From Thermoproteota archaeon (lineage in GTDB: Archaea > Korarchaeota > Korarchaeia > Korarchaeales > Korarchaeaceae), in contig WALU01000032.1 in assembly GCA_015522685.1 (NCBI GenBank), forward strand, positions 1 through 64,000: a DNA stretch of 64,000 nucleotides. The letters run 5' to 3'. Below the pieces are notes generated by a model, which was given only the letters and a program-made list of their open reading frames with translations, searched no databases and had not been told where the DNA came from. Shown here one piece after another: positions 40,700-49,831 of this stretch. The stretch's first letter is position 1; every line of letters begins with the position of its first letter. The translations under genes were made by a program, and so were the position numbers.

Positions 40700-40903
40700 A
40701 TGGGAACTGTCAGAGAGAAGATAATAAAGAGAACGGCCTATAAGCTAGTGAAAAGTTATCCTGATCTATGGACTGAAGATTTCGAATATAATAAGGGAGT
40801 GCTGTCTCAAATAGCTGAAATAAAATCAAAGGTATATAGAAACAGAATAGCTGGATATATAACACGGCTGAAGGTGCGAGAAAGAGAAGGGACCTTAGTA
40901 TGA
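40700..40903 (+). CDS. rps17e: Ribosomal protein eS17
   Basis: A 67-residue small-subunit protein matching archaeal/eukaryotic eS17: MGTVREKIIKRTAYKLVKSY at the start, DFEYNKGVLSQIA in the middle and KVYRNRIAGYITRL at the end, all conserved positions of the family. A nearly leaderless transcript is predicted from the TATA box. Confidence 0.9.
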   Translation: MGTVREKIIKRTAYKLVKSYPDLWTEDFEYNKGVLSQIAEIKSKVYRNRIAGYITRLKVREREGTLV

Positions 40904-40997
40904 ACTCTCTAGTGCTTTTTAAATTCTATTTCAATAAATTTCGATCTTTTCAATACTACTATTTTTAGAAGTTTATCGCTATATTGAACAGGTAAAA

Positions 40998-42380
40998 ATG
41001 AGGAGGGTCCTAGTCGAAGACCTAGAAGCGATCATCAGATCAAGAGAGGCTAAAGTTTCCGTCGTCGGGCAAGGATATATAGGGTTACCGACATCCCTAC
41101 TTATAGCAAAAGCGGGTTTTTCGGTGTATGGTTACGATATTAATCAGAGCTTGGTAAGGAATCTCTCAATTGGGAAAACTAAACTTACTAAGGAGAGAGG
41201 GATAAAGAATCTAATCAGTGAGCTAAAAGGCAAAAATTACATACCAACAAGTAACCTCGAAGATCTTCTTGGATCGGATGTTGTAATAATAGCGGTCCCA
41301 ACTCCTAAAAGTAGAGAAAGACCTGACATAAGCATGGTATTGGAGGCTTTAAAAAGTGCTTTAGAATCTATAAGAGCTGGCGGACTTATAATAATAGAGA
41401 GTACCCTTCCACCTAGGACATTTTACGATGTAGTAATCTCTAGAGTAGAGGAACATGGTTTCAGAGTAGGCCGAGATATTTTCCTAGCCTACTGCCCGGA
41501 AAGAGCGCTTCCAGGGAATCTCCTTCACGAGCTAGTTAATAATTTCAGAGTAATCGGCGCAGCTGATGAACGTTCAGGTCGGCTAGCTAGACTCCTCTAT
41601 AGCTCATTTGTTAAGGCAGATATAGAGATAGTCGATCCACTTACAGCTGAAATGGTTAAACTGGTTGAGAATTCTTATAGGGATGTGAATATAGCATTCG
41701 CTAATGAGGTAGTGAGAATATGCGAAGTCCTAGGTCTTGATGTAAGAGAAGTGAGGAGATTGGCTAATAAGCATCCAAGAGTTCACATGCTAGTTCCAGG
41801 GATAGGCGTTGGAGGAAGCTGCCTAACAAAAGATCCTCTATTTCTCTTCTGGATATCGAAGGAAAATGGTTATTCACCGGATTTGATAAAAAATGCTAGA
41901 GATCTAAACTCTGAAATGCCCTATCACTACGCTAGGATCCTAGATGACGTAATTAGGAGAATAACTGACAGAAGTACAGGTATTATAGCAGTTTTGGGAG
42001 CAACTTATAAAGGAGGTGTTCCTGATCCTAGAGAATCACCAGTAGAGCCCTTTGTTAAAGAACTTATAAAGAGAGGGCACACTGTAAAGGTCTATGATCC
42101 TCTAGTTAGATCTTCTTTCGGAGGTATCTATGTTTCGAACATGATGGAAGCCGTTAAGGATTCGGATGCTATAGCTTTTGTTACGGATCATAGTGAATTC
42201 AAGTTCATCGATCTAAATAAGCTAAGAAAATCTACTGATAAAAAGCAGGTTGTTCTTTTTGATGGAAGATTATTATTTGATCCATCTGAGGCAGAAAAAG
42301 CTGGATTTATTTACATATCCGTTGGCAGGTCTCTTAGAAGATTAGAGGAAAGAATGATAAAATTAAATCACCATTCATGA
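40998..42380 (+). CDS. Nucleotide-sugar (UDP-sugar) 6-dehydrogenase
   Basis: 460 residues with the three-domain layout of the UDP-glucose/GDP-mannose dehydrogenase family: NAD-binding VSVVGQGYIGLPTSLLIAKAG, the central domain with ENSYRDVNIAFANEV, the catalytic cysteine in GVGGSCLTKDP, and a C-terminal domain starting IAVLGATYKGGVPDPRESP. The sequence is closest to the UDP-N-acetylmannosaminuronate (WecC) branch, so it probably makes an acidic sugar for surface glycans. The DegT aminotransferase and DUF354 genes elsewhere in the window may belong to related pathways. Confidence 0.87.
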   Translation: MRRVLVEDLEAIIRSREAKVSVVGQGYIGLPTSLLIAKAGFSVYGYDINQSLVRNLSIGKTKLTKERGIKNLISELKGKNYIPTSNLEDLLGSDVVIIAVPTPKSRERPDISMVLEALKSALESIRAGGLIIIESTLPPRTFYDVVISRVEEHGFRVGRDIFLAYCPERALPGNLLHELVNNFRVIGAADERSGRLARLLYSSFVKADIEIVDPLTAEMVKLVENSYRDVNIAFANEVVRICEVLGLDVREVRRLANKHPRVHMLVPGIGVGGSCLTKDPLFLFWISKENGYSPDLIKNARDLNSEMPYHYARILDDVIRRITDRSTGIIAVLGATYKGGVPDPRESPVEPFVKELIKRGHTVKVYDPLVRSSFGGIYVSNMMEAVKDSDAIAFVTDHSEFKFIDLNKLRKSTDKKQVVLFDGRLLFDPSEAEKAGFIYISVGRSLRRLEERMIKLNHHS

Positions 42381-43457
42381 TATATGATTAACTAAAAAGC
42401 TAGGAAATGATATTATCTTCATCCCTTTATACTTATTTTTCCCCTCTAATACTTTAGATATCATGGAATAGCATGCAGGTTCTTCTATCATAAAATAGTC
42501 TGCGTCTGAATCGCTTGCTATCTCCGATATCTTCTTAAACCACTCATCGAACTTCTCTGGTTCAGATTGATAGATGAGAGTTGCCCCACAATCACAGCAG
42601 ATCCAATTAGGAGTATCGATCACAACAGCATTTTTTATTCTCTCTAATATTCTCCTTGCCGCACCATTTGAGTGGCACGATCTTATTAAAAAGATCTTGT
42701 TCTTTTTTCTCTTCATGCTCTTAGTTTTTATTTTATTTGACTCTAATGCCTCATCCACGAAGGATGAGAAATATTTCATCTCAAGATCTGGAAATAGACT
42801 GGCGCATAGAGAACAACCTGATACAACTACCTTAGGAGAGAGTTCTTTAATGAACTTTAATAGATTCTCCTTAGATTCCTCTGCACTATCTCTTTCTCCT
42901 ATTACATATAAGAGTCCTCCACAGCATGGTTCGTTTGGGCCAGCGGGAGCGACATTTGGAGCTATCTTCTGCAGGATTTTGCTCATATTGATAGCTACAT
43001 CCGGGGCTGTATGAACCCAACATCCAGCAAAGAAAAGAATATCTGCGTTTTTCTCCGGTTGGAAATCAGGAGGTAGCCAAACTCCCTTGGTTAGCCCCTC
43101 CCCTATAGGGCTTCCAGTTCTCCTTCTAGCATCTCTCATATCCACAGTTACCAAGGGCACATATCCTATATCTACCAGAGAAGACCGAGATTTTACTATA
43201 ATATCAAATACATCAATTCCTACTGGACAAAGATCCATGCAAAGGCCACAATTAATACATGTAAATATGTATCCAAGGAATTCCTCTGTCAAATCTATCT
43301 TATTATTTCCTAGCATGGATATGAGCTTTATCCTCGCTCTGGCTCCCTCAGTTTCTTTAAAATCACTTACATGAAACATGGGACAGGAAATATTGCATGC
43401 TCCGCATCCTATACAACGGCTTAGTTCCTTCATTAAGCTACGGCTGAATTTAACCAC
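42375..43457 (-). CDS. Fe-S/CCG-domain oxidoreductase subunit (GlpC/HdrD type)
   Basis: 360 residues. Two N-terminal [4Fe-4S] ferredoxin motifs (CIGCGACNISCP and CINCGLCMDLCP) are followed by two cysteine-rich CCG domains (FFAGCWVHTAP with EPCCGGLLY; IRSCHSNGAA with WICCDCGATL). This is the electron-transfer partner of FAD-linked 2-hydroxyacid oxidases, as in GlcF or LutA-like and HdrD proteins. It follows the GlcD-like gene by 6 bases, forming a two-gene operon. Electrons probably go to quinone or a soluble carrier. Confidence 0.87.
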   Translation of the reverse strand: MVKFSRSLMKELSRCIGCGACNISCPMFHVSDFKETEGARARIKLISMLGNNKIDLTEEFLGYIFTCINCGLCMDLCPVGIDVFDIIVKSRSSLVDIGYVPLVTVDMRDARRRTGSPIGEGLTKGVWLPPDFQPEKNADILFFAGCWVHTAPDVAINMSKILQKIAPNVAPAGPNEPCCGGLLYVIGERDSAEESKENLLKFIKELSPKVVVSGCSLCASLFPDLEMKYFSSFVDEALESNKIKTKSMKRKKNKIFLIRSCHSNGAARRILERIKNAVVIDTPNWICCDCGATLIYQSEPEKFDEWFKKISEIASDSDADYFMIEEPACYSMISKVLEGKNKYKGMKIISFPSFLVNHIS

Positions 43458-43463
43458 CCACTT

Positions 43464-44801
43464 TCACCTCTCGATCAACTTTCCAGGGTTCATTATCCAG
43501 TTCGGATCGAGTGCCTCCTTAACACTGGAAAAGATAGATACAAATCCCTCATCCATATCAGAAGTTATCTTAGTAATGCCTGCTCCTATACCAAAACCTA
43601 TAGAACCGCCTAAAGCTATAGTCCTATCTATCACATTAAATATAGCTTTCTCTGTTCTTTTAACCTCTTTCTCATCTGTTGGATCATAAAGAAAGATTGC
43701 CATTACCCATCCTAATAACGGGTTAAATACTGTAACTACAGGGAGTTTAAGTCTAGATCCAGTCCTATCTATCTCTTGAATGGCATCTCTAGTAAGATGA
43801 GTATGTACTAATAAGCTTATGACTCTCATAGCCGATTTTCTCCTTTTTGCAAGCTCGTAAATGCTTTTTCTTCTCTCCCATATACTATCTGCCTCTTCTG
43901 TGTCTATTTCCTCGAAAGGTATATCCATCTCCTTAAAGATGGACCTGAGCTTGGAACTCCATACATCGGCACATTCCTTTGTTCCAGATACTTCCAAAAA
44001 AGAGACAGCCTCGGCACCCTTCTCACCAATTAGCTCTTTATAGTTATGATATGCTTCAAAACCGGCTATGGATATGTTTGCTCTCTTAATGGCCGTTTGT
44101 ATAGACACAGCATCGGATATATCGATCATCTCTATCTTATAGGCGATTCTGCTCTCCGGCCTCAAAGGAAGCCTTAAAAGAGCGGACGTAAATATTCCCA
44201 AAGTTCCCTCGGATCCTATAAGCAGGTTGAGTATATTCCTCTTGCTAGGGGGACCAGGTTGTTCTACTAAAAGAGTTTCTCCTGTAGGCAGGACTACCTC
44301 AACTCCCAAAACCATCGCTGCCGTCGTACCATACTTAACAGAAAGAGGAGATGCCGCATCCTCTGCTATAAGGCCCCCAACTGTAGAAAATCCCATACCA
44401 TCTGGGTTTATTGGCATAAACCTATTGGATAAGACTTTGTTAAGGTCCAATAATCTTAGGCCAGCTTCTACCCTAACAAGCCCAGTATACTCATCTTTCT
44501 CAAGGATCTTGTTCATCATCTGCATATCTACTACTATACTACCTTCGATGGGAAGGGGACCTCCAACCAAAGAAGTACCTGAGCCTCTAGGTACTAAAGG
44601 CACGCCATATTTATTCGCCACTTCAATGATGAAGGATATATCCTCTAGCTCAACTGGTCGGACTACTGCTGAGGGGATGTATTGCATTCCAGATGCATCA
44701 TAAGAATATGCTGATCTATCTAGATCCTCAATTAGAACATATCTTTCACCCAATTGAGAGGCAATTTCTTCTACAGCTTTAATAGCAGGTTCTTCAGCCA
44801 T
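43464..44801 (-). CDS. FAD-linked oxidase, GlcD/D-lactate dehydrogenase type
   Basis: About 445 residues of the PCMH-FAD family (glycolate oxidase GlcD, D-lactate or other 2-hydroxyacid dehydrogenases). VPRGSGTSLVGGPLP is the FAD-pyrophosphate site, NPDGMGFSTVGGLIAEDAASP and LIGSEGTLGIFTSALLRL are family signatures, and the C-terminus ends WIMNPGKLIE. The substrate is likely D-lactate or glycolate. The frame is open well upstream, but ATG 44801 (MAEEPAIKAVEEIA) is the sensible start because the upstream part overlaps gcvT. Confidence 0.87.
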   Translation of the reverse strand: MAEEPAIKAVEEIASQLGERYVLIEDLDRSAYSYDASGMQYIPSAVVRPVELEDISFIIEVANKYGVPLVPRGSGTSLVGGPLPIEGSIVVDMQMMNKILEKDEYTGLVRVEAGLRLLDLNKVLSNRFMPINPDGMGFSTVGGLIAEDAASPLSVKYGTTAAMVLGVEVVLPTGETLLVEQPGPPSKRNILNLLIGSEGTLGIFTSALLRLPLRPESRIAYKIEMIDISDAVSIQTAIKRANISIAGFEAYHNYKELIGEKGAEAVSFLEVSGTKECADVWSSKLRSIFKEMDIPFEEIDTEEADSIWERRKSIYELAKRRKSAMRVISLLVHTHLTRDAIQEIDRTGSRLKLPVVTVFNPLLGWVMAIFLYDPTDEKEVKRTEKAIFNVIDRTIALGGSIGFGIGAGITKITSDMDEGFVSIFSSVKEALDPNWIMNPGKLIER

Positions 44802-44874
44802 GTTTAACCCTAAGATCAGAATAGATCTAGAAAATGTAATAACTTTTCCTTGAGAGATTTTATGGTGAGCGGTG

Positions 44875-45981
44875 ATGCTTAGGCTATTACTCGAGAATCT
44901 CCACGCTAAGTTAGGTGCGAAGTTTTTCAAATTCGCTGGATGGAACATGCCAATGAAGTACACAAATTCGCTGAAGGAGACCCTTGCTGTGCGAAATTAT
45001 GCCGGGGTGTTTGATATATCTCATATGGGTCGATTCATCCTAGAGGGACCTAATGTAATAGAGTTCCTTCAGAGAGCAACGTCTAATAATATAAAAATTT
45101 CAAATGGTAAGACTAGATATACACTAACTCTGAACGAGAATGGTGGCATAAAAGATGATAATGTAATGTTTAAGCTCTCAGATGATAAAGTATTATTCAT
45201 TGTCAATGCGTCTAATAGAGAGAAAATATGGAATTGGTTTCAGAATCTCCTCTCACAATGGAATCTGAATGTTAAAATTAGTGATGAAACTCTAAAAACG
45301 GTTATGATAGCTATTCAGGGTCCAAAGGCTAAAAAACTTACTCATGAAGTGTTAGGCATAACATACAATCTCCGAAAATTTAGGGTAGTAAAAAGTAGAC
45401 AGAATGGAGTCGATTATGTTCTAAGTACGACGGGATATACAGGAGAAGATGGGTATGAGATAGTGACCTGGGATATAAAATGGGCAGAGAGGATACTAAA
45501 TTCTTTGATTGAAAAAGGGACTGTTCCTTGTGGCTTGGTAGCTAGAGACATTCTCAGGCTTGAAGCCGGACTTGTCCTCTATGGGAACGATATAGAAGAG
45601 GACATAAACCCATTCGAAGCTAAACTAGACTTCGCGGTCAATCTGTCTAAGGAATACTTCGTAGGTAAAGAGGCTCTAGAAAAAGTGAAACAGAAAGGTA
45701 TTTCAAGGATAAGAGTTGGATTTTTGAGCAAAACGAGAAATTCTCCTAGGAAGGGTGATACTATATATAAAAACGGCAGTCAAGTAGGGATGATCACTAG
45801 CGGAACGTTCAGTCCTACAATAGGCAAAGGGATCGGAATAGGATATATTTCACCGGATTTAGCAGGAATAGACAAGGAATTAACCGTAAAAGGTGTAAAA
45901 GAGCTGAAAGTAAGGATATGCAAACTGCCCTTCTACAATGAAAGTATGTTTGGATGGAGAAGAAAAACGAGAGCTACCTGA
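44875..45981 (+). CDS. gcvT: Aminomethyltransferase (glycine cleavage T protein)
   Basis: Transfers the aminomethyl group of glycine to tetrahydrofolate or an archaeal pterin. FAGWNMPMKYTNSLKE at the N-terminus, VFDISHMGRFILEG, TGYTGEDGYEI and CGLVARDILRLEAGLVLYGNDI are all T-protein signatures. The other glycine cleavage proteins (P, H, L) are not in the window. ATG 44875 with GGTGAG upstream. It is convergent with rps17 with an 8-base overlap. Confidence 0.92.
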   Translation: MLRLLLENLHAKLGAKFFKFAGWNMPMKYTNSLKETLAVRNYAGVFDISHMGRFILEGPNVIEFLQRATSNNIKISNGKTRYTLTLNENGGIKDDNVMFKLSDDKVLFIVNASNREKIWNWFQNLLSQWNLNVKISDETLKTVMIAIQGPKAKKLTHEVLGITYNLRKFRVVKSRQNGVDYVLSTTGYTGEDGYEIVTWDIKWAERILNSLIEKGTVPCGLVARDILRLEAGLVLYGNDIEEDINPFEAKLDFAVNLSKEYFVGKEALEKVKQKGISRIRVGFLSKTRNSPRKGDTIYKNGSQVGMITSGTFSPTIGKGIGIGYISPDLAGIDKELTVKGVKELKVRICKLPFYNESMFGWRRKTRAT

Positions 45982-46306
45982 CCTTACCTAACACCACATG
46001 ACTTACGGTTTTAGCGAGCCTTCTCGTTTCAACTATTTTTACAAGATCTCCCTCACTAACCTCCATACATGGAGGAAGATGTGCATGGATTTTGCTTCTT
46101 CTTTTCTCATATCTCTTGTATTTCGGTTTATACTGAAGGTATTCTACTAAAACGGTTATGGTGCCAGTCATCTTCATGCTTAATACTCTTCCTACGGTAG
46201 CCTTCCCTCTAATAGAGATTGATCCATGCCATGGACATCTATCATCATTGCATTCTCTCTCAGGAGGAACTACATCTCTGATTAGACTTTCAGGTAGCCT
46301 TTTCAT
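45974..46306 (-). CDS. rps17: Ribosomal protein uS17
   Basis: 110 residues. Archaeal uS17 begins with a zinc-binding segment (ECNDDRCPWHGSISIRGK) before the OB fold: GRVLSMKMTGTITVLVEYL and GDLVKIVETRRLAKTVSHVVL. Last gene of the ribosomal block; its ATG overlaps the rnp1 stop. In most archaea rpl14 follows, but here gcvT lies downstream on the opposite strand. Confidence 0.92.
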   Translation of the reverse strand: MKRLPESLIRDVVPPERECNDDRCPWHGSISIRGKATVGRVLSMKMTGTITVLVEYLQYKPKYKRYEKRRSKIHAHLPPCMEVSEGDLVKIVETRRLAKTVSHVVLGKVR

Positions 46307-46509
46307 GCTCTCTTCACCCTCTCCTCAGGCCTTCCTATCAATTTATCACCTATTATGGTAACTTCCCTATCGTCCGGGAGTCTAAATAAAAATATCCTCT
46401 TCTCTTTAGATATCATGGAATCATGCTCCTTGGTCCTTATTATAAGCGTGTTCTTCGTTTCGTAAATAACTTGGCCCTCAATACTCATCTCTCTTAAATT
46501 AGGTGTCAA
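46303..46509 (-). CDS. rnp1: Ribonuclease P protein component 1 (Pop4/Rpp29)
   Basis: A small barrel protein of about 68 residues. EMSIEGQVIYETKNTLIIRT and KRIFLFRLPDDREVTIIGDKLIGRPEERVKR match the archaeal Rnp1 fold that binds the RNase P RNA specificity region. Its position between rpl29 and rps17 is the usual archaeal order. The GAGGTGAT ribosome binding site overlaps GTG 46521/ATG 46518 and is correctly spaced for the TTG at 46509, which is used here. Confidence 0.85.
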   Translation of the reverse strand: MTPNLREMSIEGQVIYETKNTLIIRTKEHDSMISKEKRIFLFRLPDDREVTIIGDKLIGRPEERVKRA

Positions 46510-46571
46510 TAACAACATCACCTCTAAGCCTATTAATTCATGATAGAGAATATTGGATGGCTTTATTGGCG

Positions 46572-46775
46572 CTATAACTTAATCCCTCTTTCTCTGAGAA
46601 TTGTTAGTATTCTAGCCTTCTCTTTTCTCAAGGATCTGCTTAAGTGTATCTTCTCAGCTGCGCCCAGCAGTCTCTTAGCCTCCATTAAAAAATACTCTTT
46701 TTCAACATCCCTTAATCTCTCAAATAGCTCTTCATTAGTCATTCCTCTCAATTCTTCAACTTCCCTTGGTGACAT
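46572..46775 (-). CDS. rpl29: Ribosomal protein uL29
   Basis: About 67 residues. The two-helix uL29 hairpin is seen in MSPREVEELRGMTNEELFER and KEYFLMEAKRLLGAAEK, with the basic end SLRKEKARILTILRERG. GGAGGTGG immediately precedes the ATG at 46781 and is properly spaced (6 bases) for the ATG at 46775, so the latter is used. It overlaps the 3' end of rps3 by 20 bases. Confidence 0.88.
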   Translation of the reverse strand: MSPREVEELRGMTNEELFERLRDVEKEYFLMEAKRLLGAAEKIHLSRSLRKEKARILTILRERGIKL

Positions 46776-47589
46776 TGCCATCCACCTCCTCAGAAGGTTT
46801 ATCTTCTCCCTTCTCATTATCCTTATTTAGGCTTTCTTGCTCCTCAGCTTGACCAGTTTCTTCCTTGATAGCAGGTTCTATGGCCTCTACAAGCTCCTCA
46901 GGAACCTCCACACTAACCTCTGGCGTAGTTAACTTCTCCCTTTCCTCACTGAGCTTCTGTTTAACCTCCTCTATTAGCTTCTCATTTATCCTTATTTCAT
47001 CAGCTCTCTCTACATCAGGTCTTACTATTCTAACTTTCACTCCTATAATACCTTGAGGCATGAGTATGTGCTTTACGATATAATCAACCTTCTCTATCTG
47101 ATCCTGTCCACACCTGTAAATGACTCCCGCTCTAAATCTCTCTTCTCTCGCTCTTTGGCTACCGAACTTACCAGATAGTCTTATCTCTACTCCCTTAGCT
47201 CCAGCCATCATGACACGCCTAAGAGTGGAAAAAGCTACCCTTTTATACCTCTCTCCTCTAGCTATCCTCCTAGCTATATAACTAGCAACTATTCTTGCAC
47301 TTAAGAATGGCTCCTCTACCTTTTTAGCCTGAATGTAAGGATTAGAAATACCTAAATTTTCTTTTATCATCTCGCCTATCTTCTTAGAAGTTCTTCCTCC
47401 TCTTCCTATTATTATACCTGGTCTCTCCACGTAAACGGTTATTATATCCCTCACAGGAGTAGAGGATACATTGACCCCATGAAAGCCTGCCTTTTCGGCT
47501 ACTCTCTCCATGAGTTCATGGAGAGAATAACGGACAATGCCTTCTTGGACTACCTTCTTATAACTAGGCTGAGTTTTCATACTACTCAT
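46756..47589 (-). CDS. rps3: Ribosomal protein uS3 with long acidic tail
   Basis: 277 residues. N-terminal KH domain with ERPGIIIGRGGRTSKKIGEM, then the uS3 C-terminal domain (KGVEIRLSGKFGSQRAREERF, VKVRIVRPDVERAD). The last 60 residues form an acidic, Glu/Asp-rich tail (EEPAIKEETG-type composition) longer than in most archaea but of a kind seen in the group. Start ATG 47589 overlaps the rpl22 stop by 4 bases (ATGA). Confidence 0.92.
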   Translation of the reverse strand: MSSMKTQPSYKKVVQEGIVRYSLHELMERVAEKAGFHGVNVSSTPVRDIITVYVERPGIIIGRGGRTSKKIGEMIKENLGISNPYIQAKKVEEPFLSARIVASYIARRIARGERYKRVAFSTLRRVMMAGAKGVEIRLSGKFGSQRAREERFRAGVIYRCGQDQIEKVDYIVKHILMPQGIIGVKVRIVRPDVERADEIRINEKLIEEVKQKLSEEREKLTTPEVSVEVPEELVEAIEPAIKEETGQAEEQESLNKDNEKGEDKPSEEVDGNVTKGS

Positions 47590-48056
47590 TCTTCCACCTC
47601 TCTTTCCTCTAATACTATCTCTACGTGAACCATCTGCTCAATCCTAGGACTAGCTCTCCCATATGCTCTGGGAAATATCCTCTTAAGCTTTGCACCTATT
47701 TGAGCGGCGGCATGTTTAACATAAAGGTTGTCCGGATCTAAGTCCTTACTAGTTGCATTATGCTCTGCACTTTTCAGGATCTTCTTCACAAGCTTGGCGG
47801 CCTTCACCGGATATCTGCCGGGTTTCCACTCCTTCAGCTCCTTTCTATGAGGCACTGTTCTCTTAAACCTTCTAAAGGGTACGGCCCTCTTTAGAGCTAT
47901 CACATCATCAAGTATCTGATAAGCCTCAGAGAGCTCCTTTCCTCTAATGCTCCTTAGAAGCTCTACTGTTTCTTTAAATGATACCCTTAGATCCCTTCCA
48001 GAAGCCATTGCCTCTCGCTCGTCAGTAGCGCTATATGAGTATCCCCATGTTGGCAA
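47586..48056 (-). CDS. rpl22: Ribosomal protein uL22
   Basis: 156 residues. The start MPTWGYSYSATDERE at TTG 48056 matches archaeal uL22 and has GGAGGTAAAG upstream. VRSIRGKELSEAYQ-type residues appear (LLRSIRGKELSEAYQILDDV), and the tunnel beta-hairpin end reads RAYGRASPRIEQMVHVEIVL. First gene of the local ribosomal block; the usual upstream rps19 is replaced by a divergent HAD phosphatase gene. Confidence 0.92.
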   Translation of the reverse strand: MPTWGYSYSATDEREAMASGRDLRVSFKETVELLRSIRGKELSEAYQILDDVIALKRAVPFRRFKRTVPHRKELKEWKPGRYPVKAAKLVKKILKSAEHNATSKDLDPDNLYVKHAAAQIGAKLKRIFPRAYGRASPRIEQMVHVEIVLEEREVEE

Positions 48057-48103
48057 CTTTCTTTACCTCCTTCGGTTGGCATACCTTGGAGGTGTTTATA
48101 AAA

Positions 48104-48808
48104 ATGCTTGAAGCTGTCAGCTTAGTAGCTATAGATGTAGATGGTACCCTAACTTATAAGGAGCCATATATTCACTTGGGTGCCATTAAATCTCTTAGAT
48201 CTCTAGGTAAGGAGGTACCTATCACCTTGGTTACTGGAAATCCTTATCCTATCGCCTATGCTCTCACCGTTTATCTGAGGCCATATGACAAAGTGATAGG
48301 TATAGCAGAAAACGGTGCTGTAATCTATATAGGAAATAGAGAGATATTAGAGGGAAATATTGAAGTGATGGAAAATGTGAGGAAATTTTTGATGAAGCGA
48401 GGATACTATAAATATATTTCTGAAGATTCCAAATTCAGATTTGTGGATATAGCGCTCAGAATGAAGCCGGAGGATCAGGAGAGGCTGAAGAAGGATTTAT
48501 CTGAGGCTGGATTTGATGTTGAGACAACTTCCAGTGGATACGCTATACATGTACTTCCACGAGAAATCAGCAAAGGAACAGGTCTTCTTACCCTATGCAA
48601 GGAGATGAATATAAGTTGTAAAGAAGTCGTAGCGATAGGGGACTCCTATAACGACATAAGCATGTTCTCTGCCGCTGGTCTCTCTATAACCCTCCCAAAT
48701 GCTCCTGAAGATGTGAAAAAGAAAGCAGATATTGTGATAGGCGGACCTGGTTATGGCTATAGCCTGCCTTTGGCCCTAAAAGTGGTTAAAAGGATCATTT
48801 CTCCTTAG
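48104..48808 (+). CDS. pgp: Phosphoglycolate phosphatase-like HAD enzyme
   Basis: HAD-superfamily Cof-type phosphatase, 234 residues. Motif I VAIDVDGTLT, motif II TLVTGNP, the Lys-containing KGTGLLTLCKE and motif III VAIGDSYNDISMFSAAG are complete. The SPP/TA0175-like size and ENGAVIY match archaeal phosphoglycolate phosphatase. ATG 48104 with GGAGGTG nine bases upstream. Convergent with the next gene with a 14-base overlap. Confidence 0.85.
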   Translation: MLEAVSLVAIDVDGTLTYKEPYIHLGAIKSLRSLGKEVPITLVTGNPYPIAYALTVYLRPYDKVIGIAENGAVIYIGNREILEGNIEVMENVRKFLMKRGYYKYISEDSKFRFVDIALRMKPEDQERLKKDLSEAGFDVETTSSGYAIHVLPREISKGTGLLTLCKEMNISCKEVVAIGDSYNDISMFSAAGLSITLPNAPEDVKKKADIVIGGPGYGYSLPLALKVVKRIISP

Positions 48809-49763
48809 ATTCTCTTCTCTTAGAACCTCTTTCGAGCTTGATCCTCCAGTACACATAAGCACTAACTATTATTGGGAGTATTGAAGCTAATAATATCTCT
48901 TGCACAGGAAGATGAGGTTCCGTCTTTTGTACTATGACTATTAAAGACTTTCCATCCTCTTGAAGCTGAGGAACGAATTCCCATAAGGCATCATTCCATA
49001 ATACTAGCTTAGGAGTGGGACTTCCTCCTAAAACCTCAATGTTATTGTTTGTAAAGTTGACCCACACATTAGCGGATATATCGTTTGGTAAGGCTATGGT
49101 TAAAGGGGTTAGATCTATATAATAGTAGCCACTAGTGCTTTTTCTTAATTCCAGAGGGAGCGTGTCAACTGTAACAGCGTAATCTACAATCATAGCCCCG
49201 GTGGCAGCTTGGATCTCAGTCTTGTAGGATACACTGAGGCGCTTAATCTTGCTATCTCTCGTTGAGCAAGAAGCTATGGCAGTTATTCCCGTATAGTTTA
49301 CGAAGGGAGTGACTCTATATGTCACATTAACAAAATTCCACCTTATACCGTATAATAGAAGAAACTTATCTCCATAGAGGAAGTTCATCATAGTATAGAC
49401 TGTTGCATTGTTAAATTGCCCCATTGCTGCAGCCTTGGTGAAGAAGCTAGCTCTTATTGTAGGCTCTCCCGGTCTAGGGATGGCAATCATAGAATAGGTC
49501 CCTCTAGGGCCGGCTTGGGTCATTTTCAATGTTATGTTTCCACTATAGTTGATCCAATTAAGGATGGGAGCCTTTAGCATATTGGAGAAGTATAGAGTCT
49601 CTGGCTTATGTATAAGACGAAATATCTCCGCTTTCATTGTAGTAGATAGATCATTATGAATCTCTATTGTCACTTTAGGCATAGGTCTCGATGAATGAGC
49701 TGGTAGCACGTTAAGGCTAATGAGAATGATAGATGCTATCAGTACTGTTTGAAGTTTTCTCAT
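48795..49763 (-). CDS. Secreted, C-terminally anchored protein of unknown function
   Basis: 322 residues. Signal peptide VLIASIILISLNVLPAHS, then a beta-rich exported domain with several N-x-S/T sequons (NYSG, NFTN, NATV), and a membrane helix near the end (ILLASILPIIVSAYVYW) followed by a very basic tail (RGSKRRESKEK). No enzyme or adhesion motif was recognised. Standing alone between HAD phosphatase and PolB1. Confidence 0.6.
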   Translation of the reverse strand: MRKLQTVLIASIILISLNVLPAHSSRPMPKVTIEIHNDLSTTMKAEIFRLIHKPETLYFSNMLKAPILNWINYSGNITLKMTQAGPRGTYSMIAIPRPGEPTIRASFFTKAAAMGQFNNATVYTMMNFLYGDKFLLLYGIRWNFVNVTYRVTPFVNYTGITAIASCSTRDSKIKRLSVSYKTEIQAATGAMIVDYAVTVDTLPLELRKSTSGYYYIDLTPLTIALPNDISANVWVNFTNNNIEVLGGSPTPKLVLWNDALWEFVPQLQEDGKSLIVIVQKTEPHLPVQEILLASILPIIVSAYVYWRIKLERGSKRRESKEK

Positions 49764-49800
49764 GATTCACACCTTTCGACAAACCCTAACTGCATTCTTT

Positions 49801-49810
49801 ATTTAAATAA
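49801..49810 (+). promoter_or_regulatory. TATA box of PolB1
   Basis: ATTTAAATAA is centred about 26 bases before the ATG at 49832, so a leaderless transcript is predicted. Confidence 0.5.
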
Positions 49811-49831
49811 CCACCCTCAACTTACTCGGAT

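Noticed and set aside
44802..44963. N-terminal extension of the GlcD-like gene upstream of ATG 44801
   Set aside because: It would overlap the gcvT coding start on the opposite strand and does not resemble the family; ATG 44801 gives a normal start.
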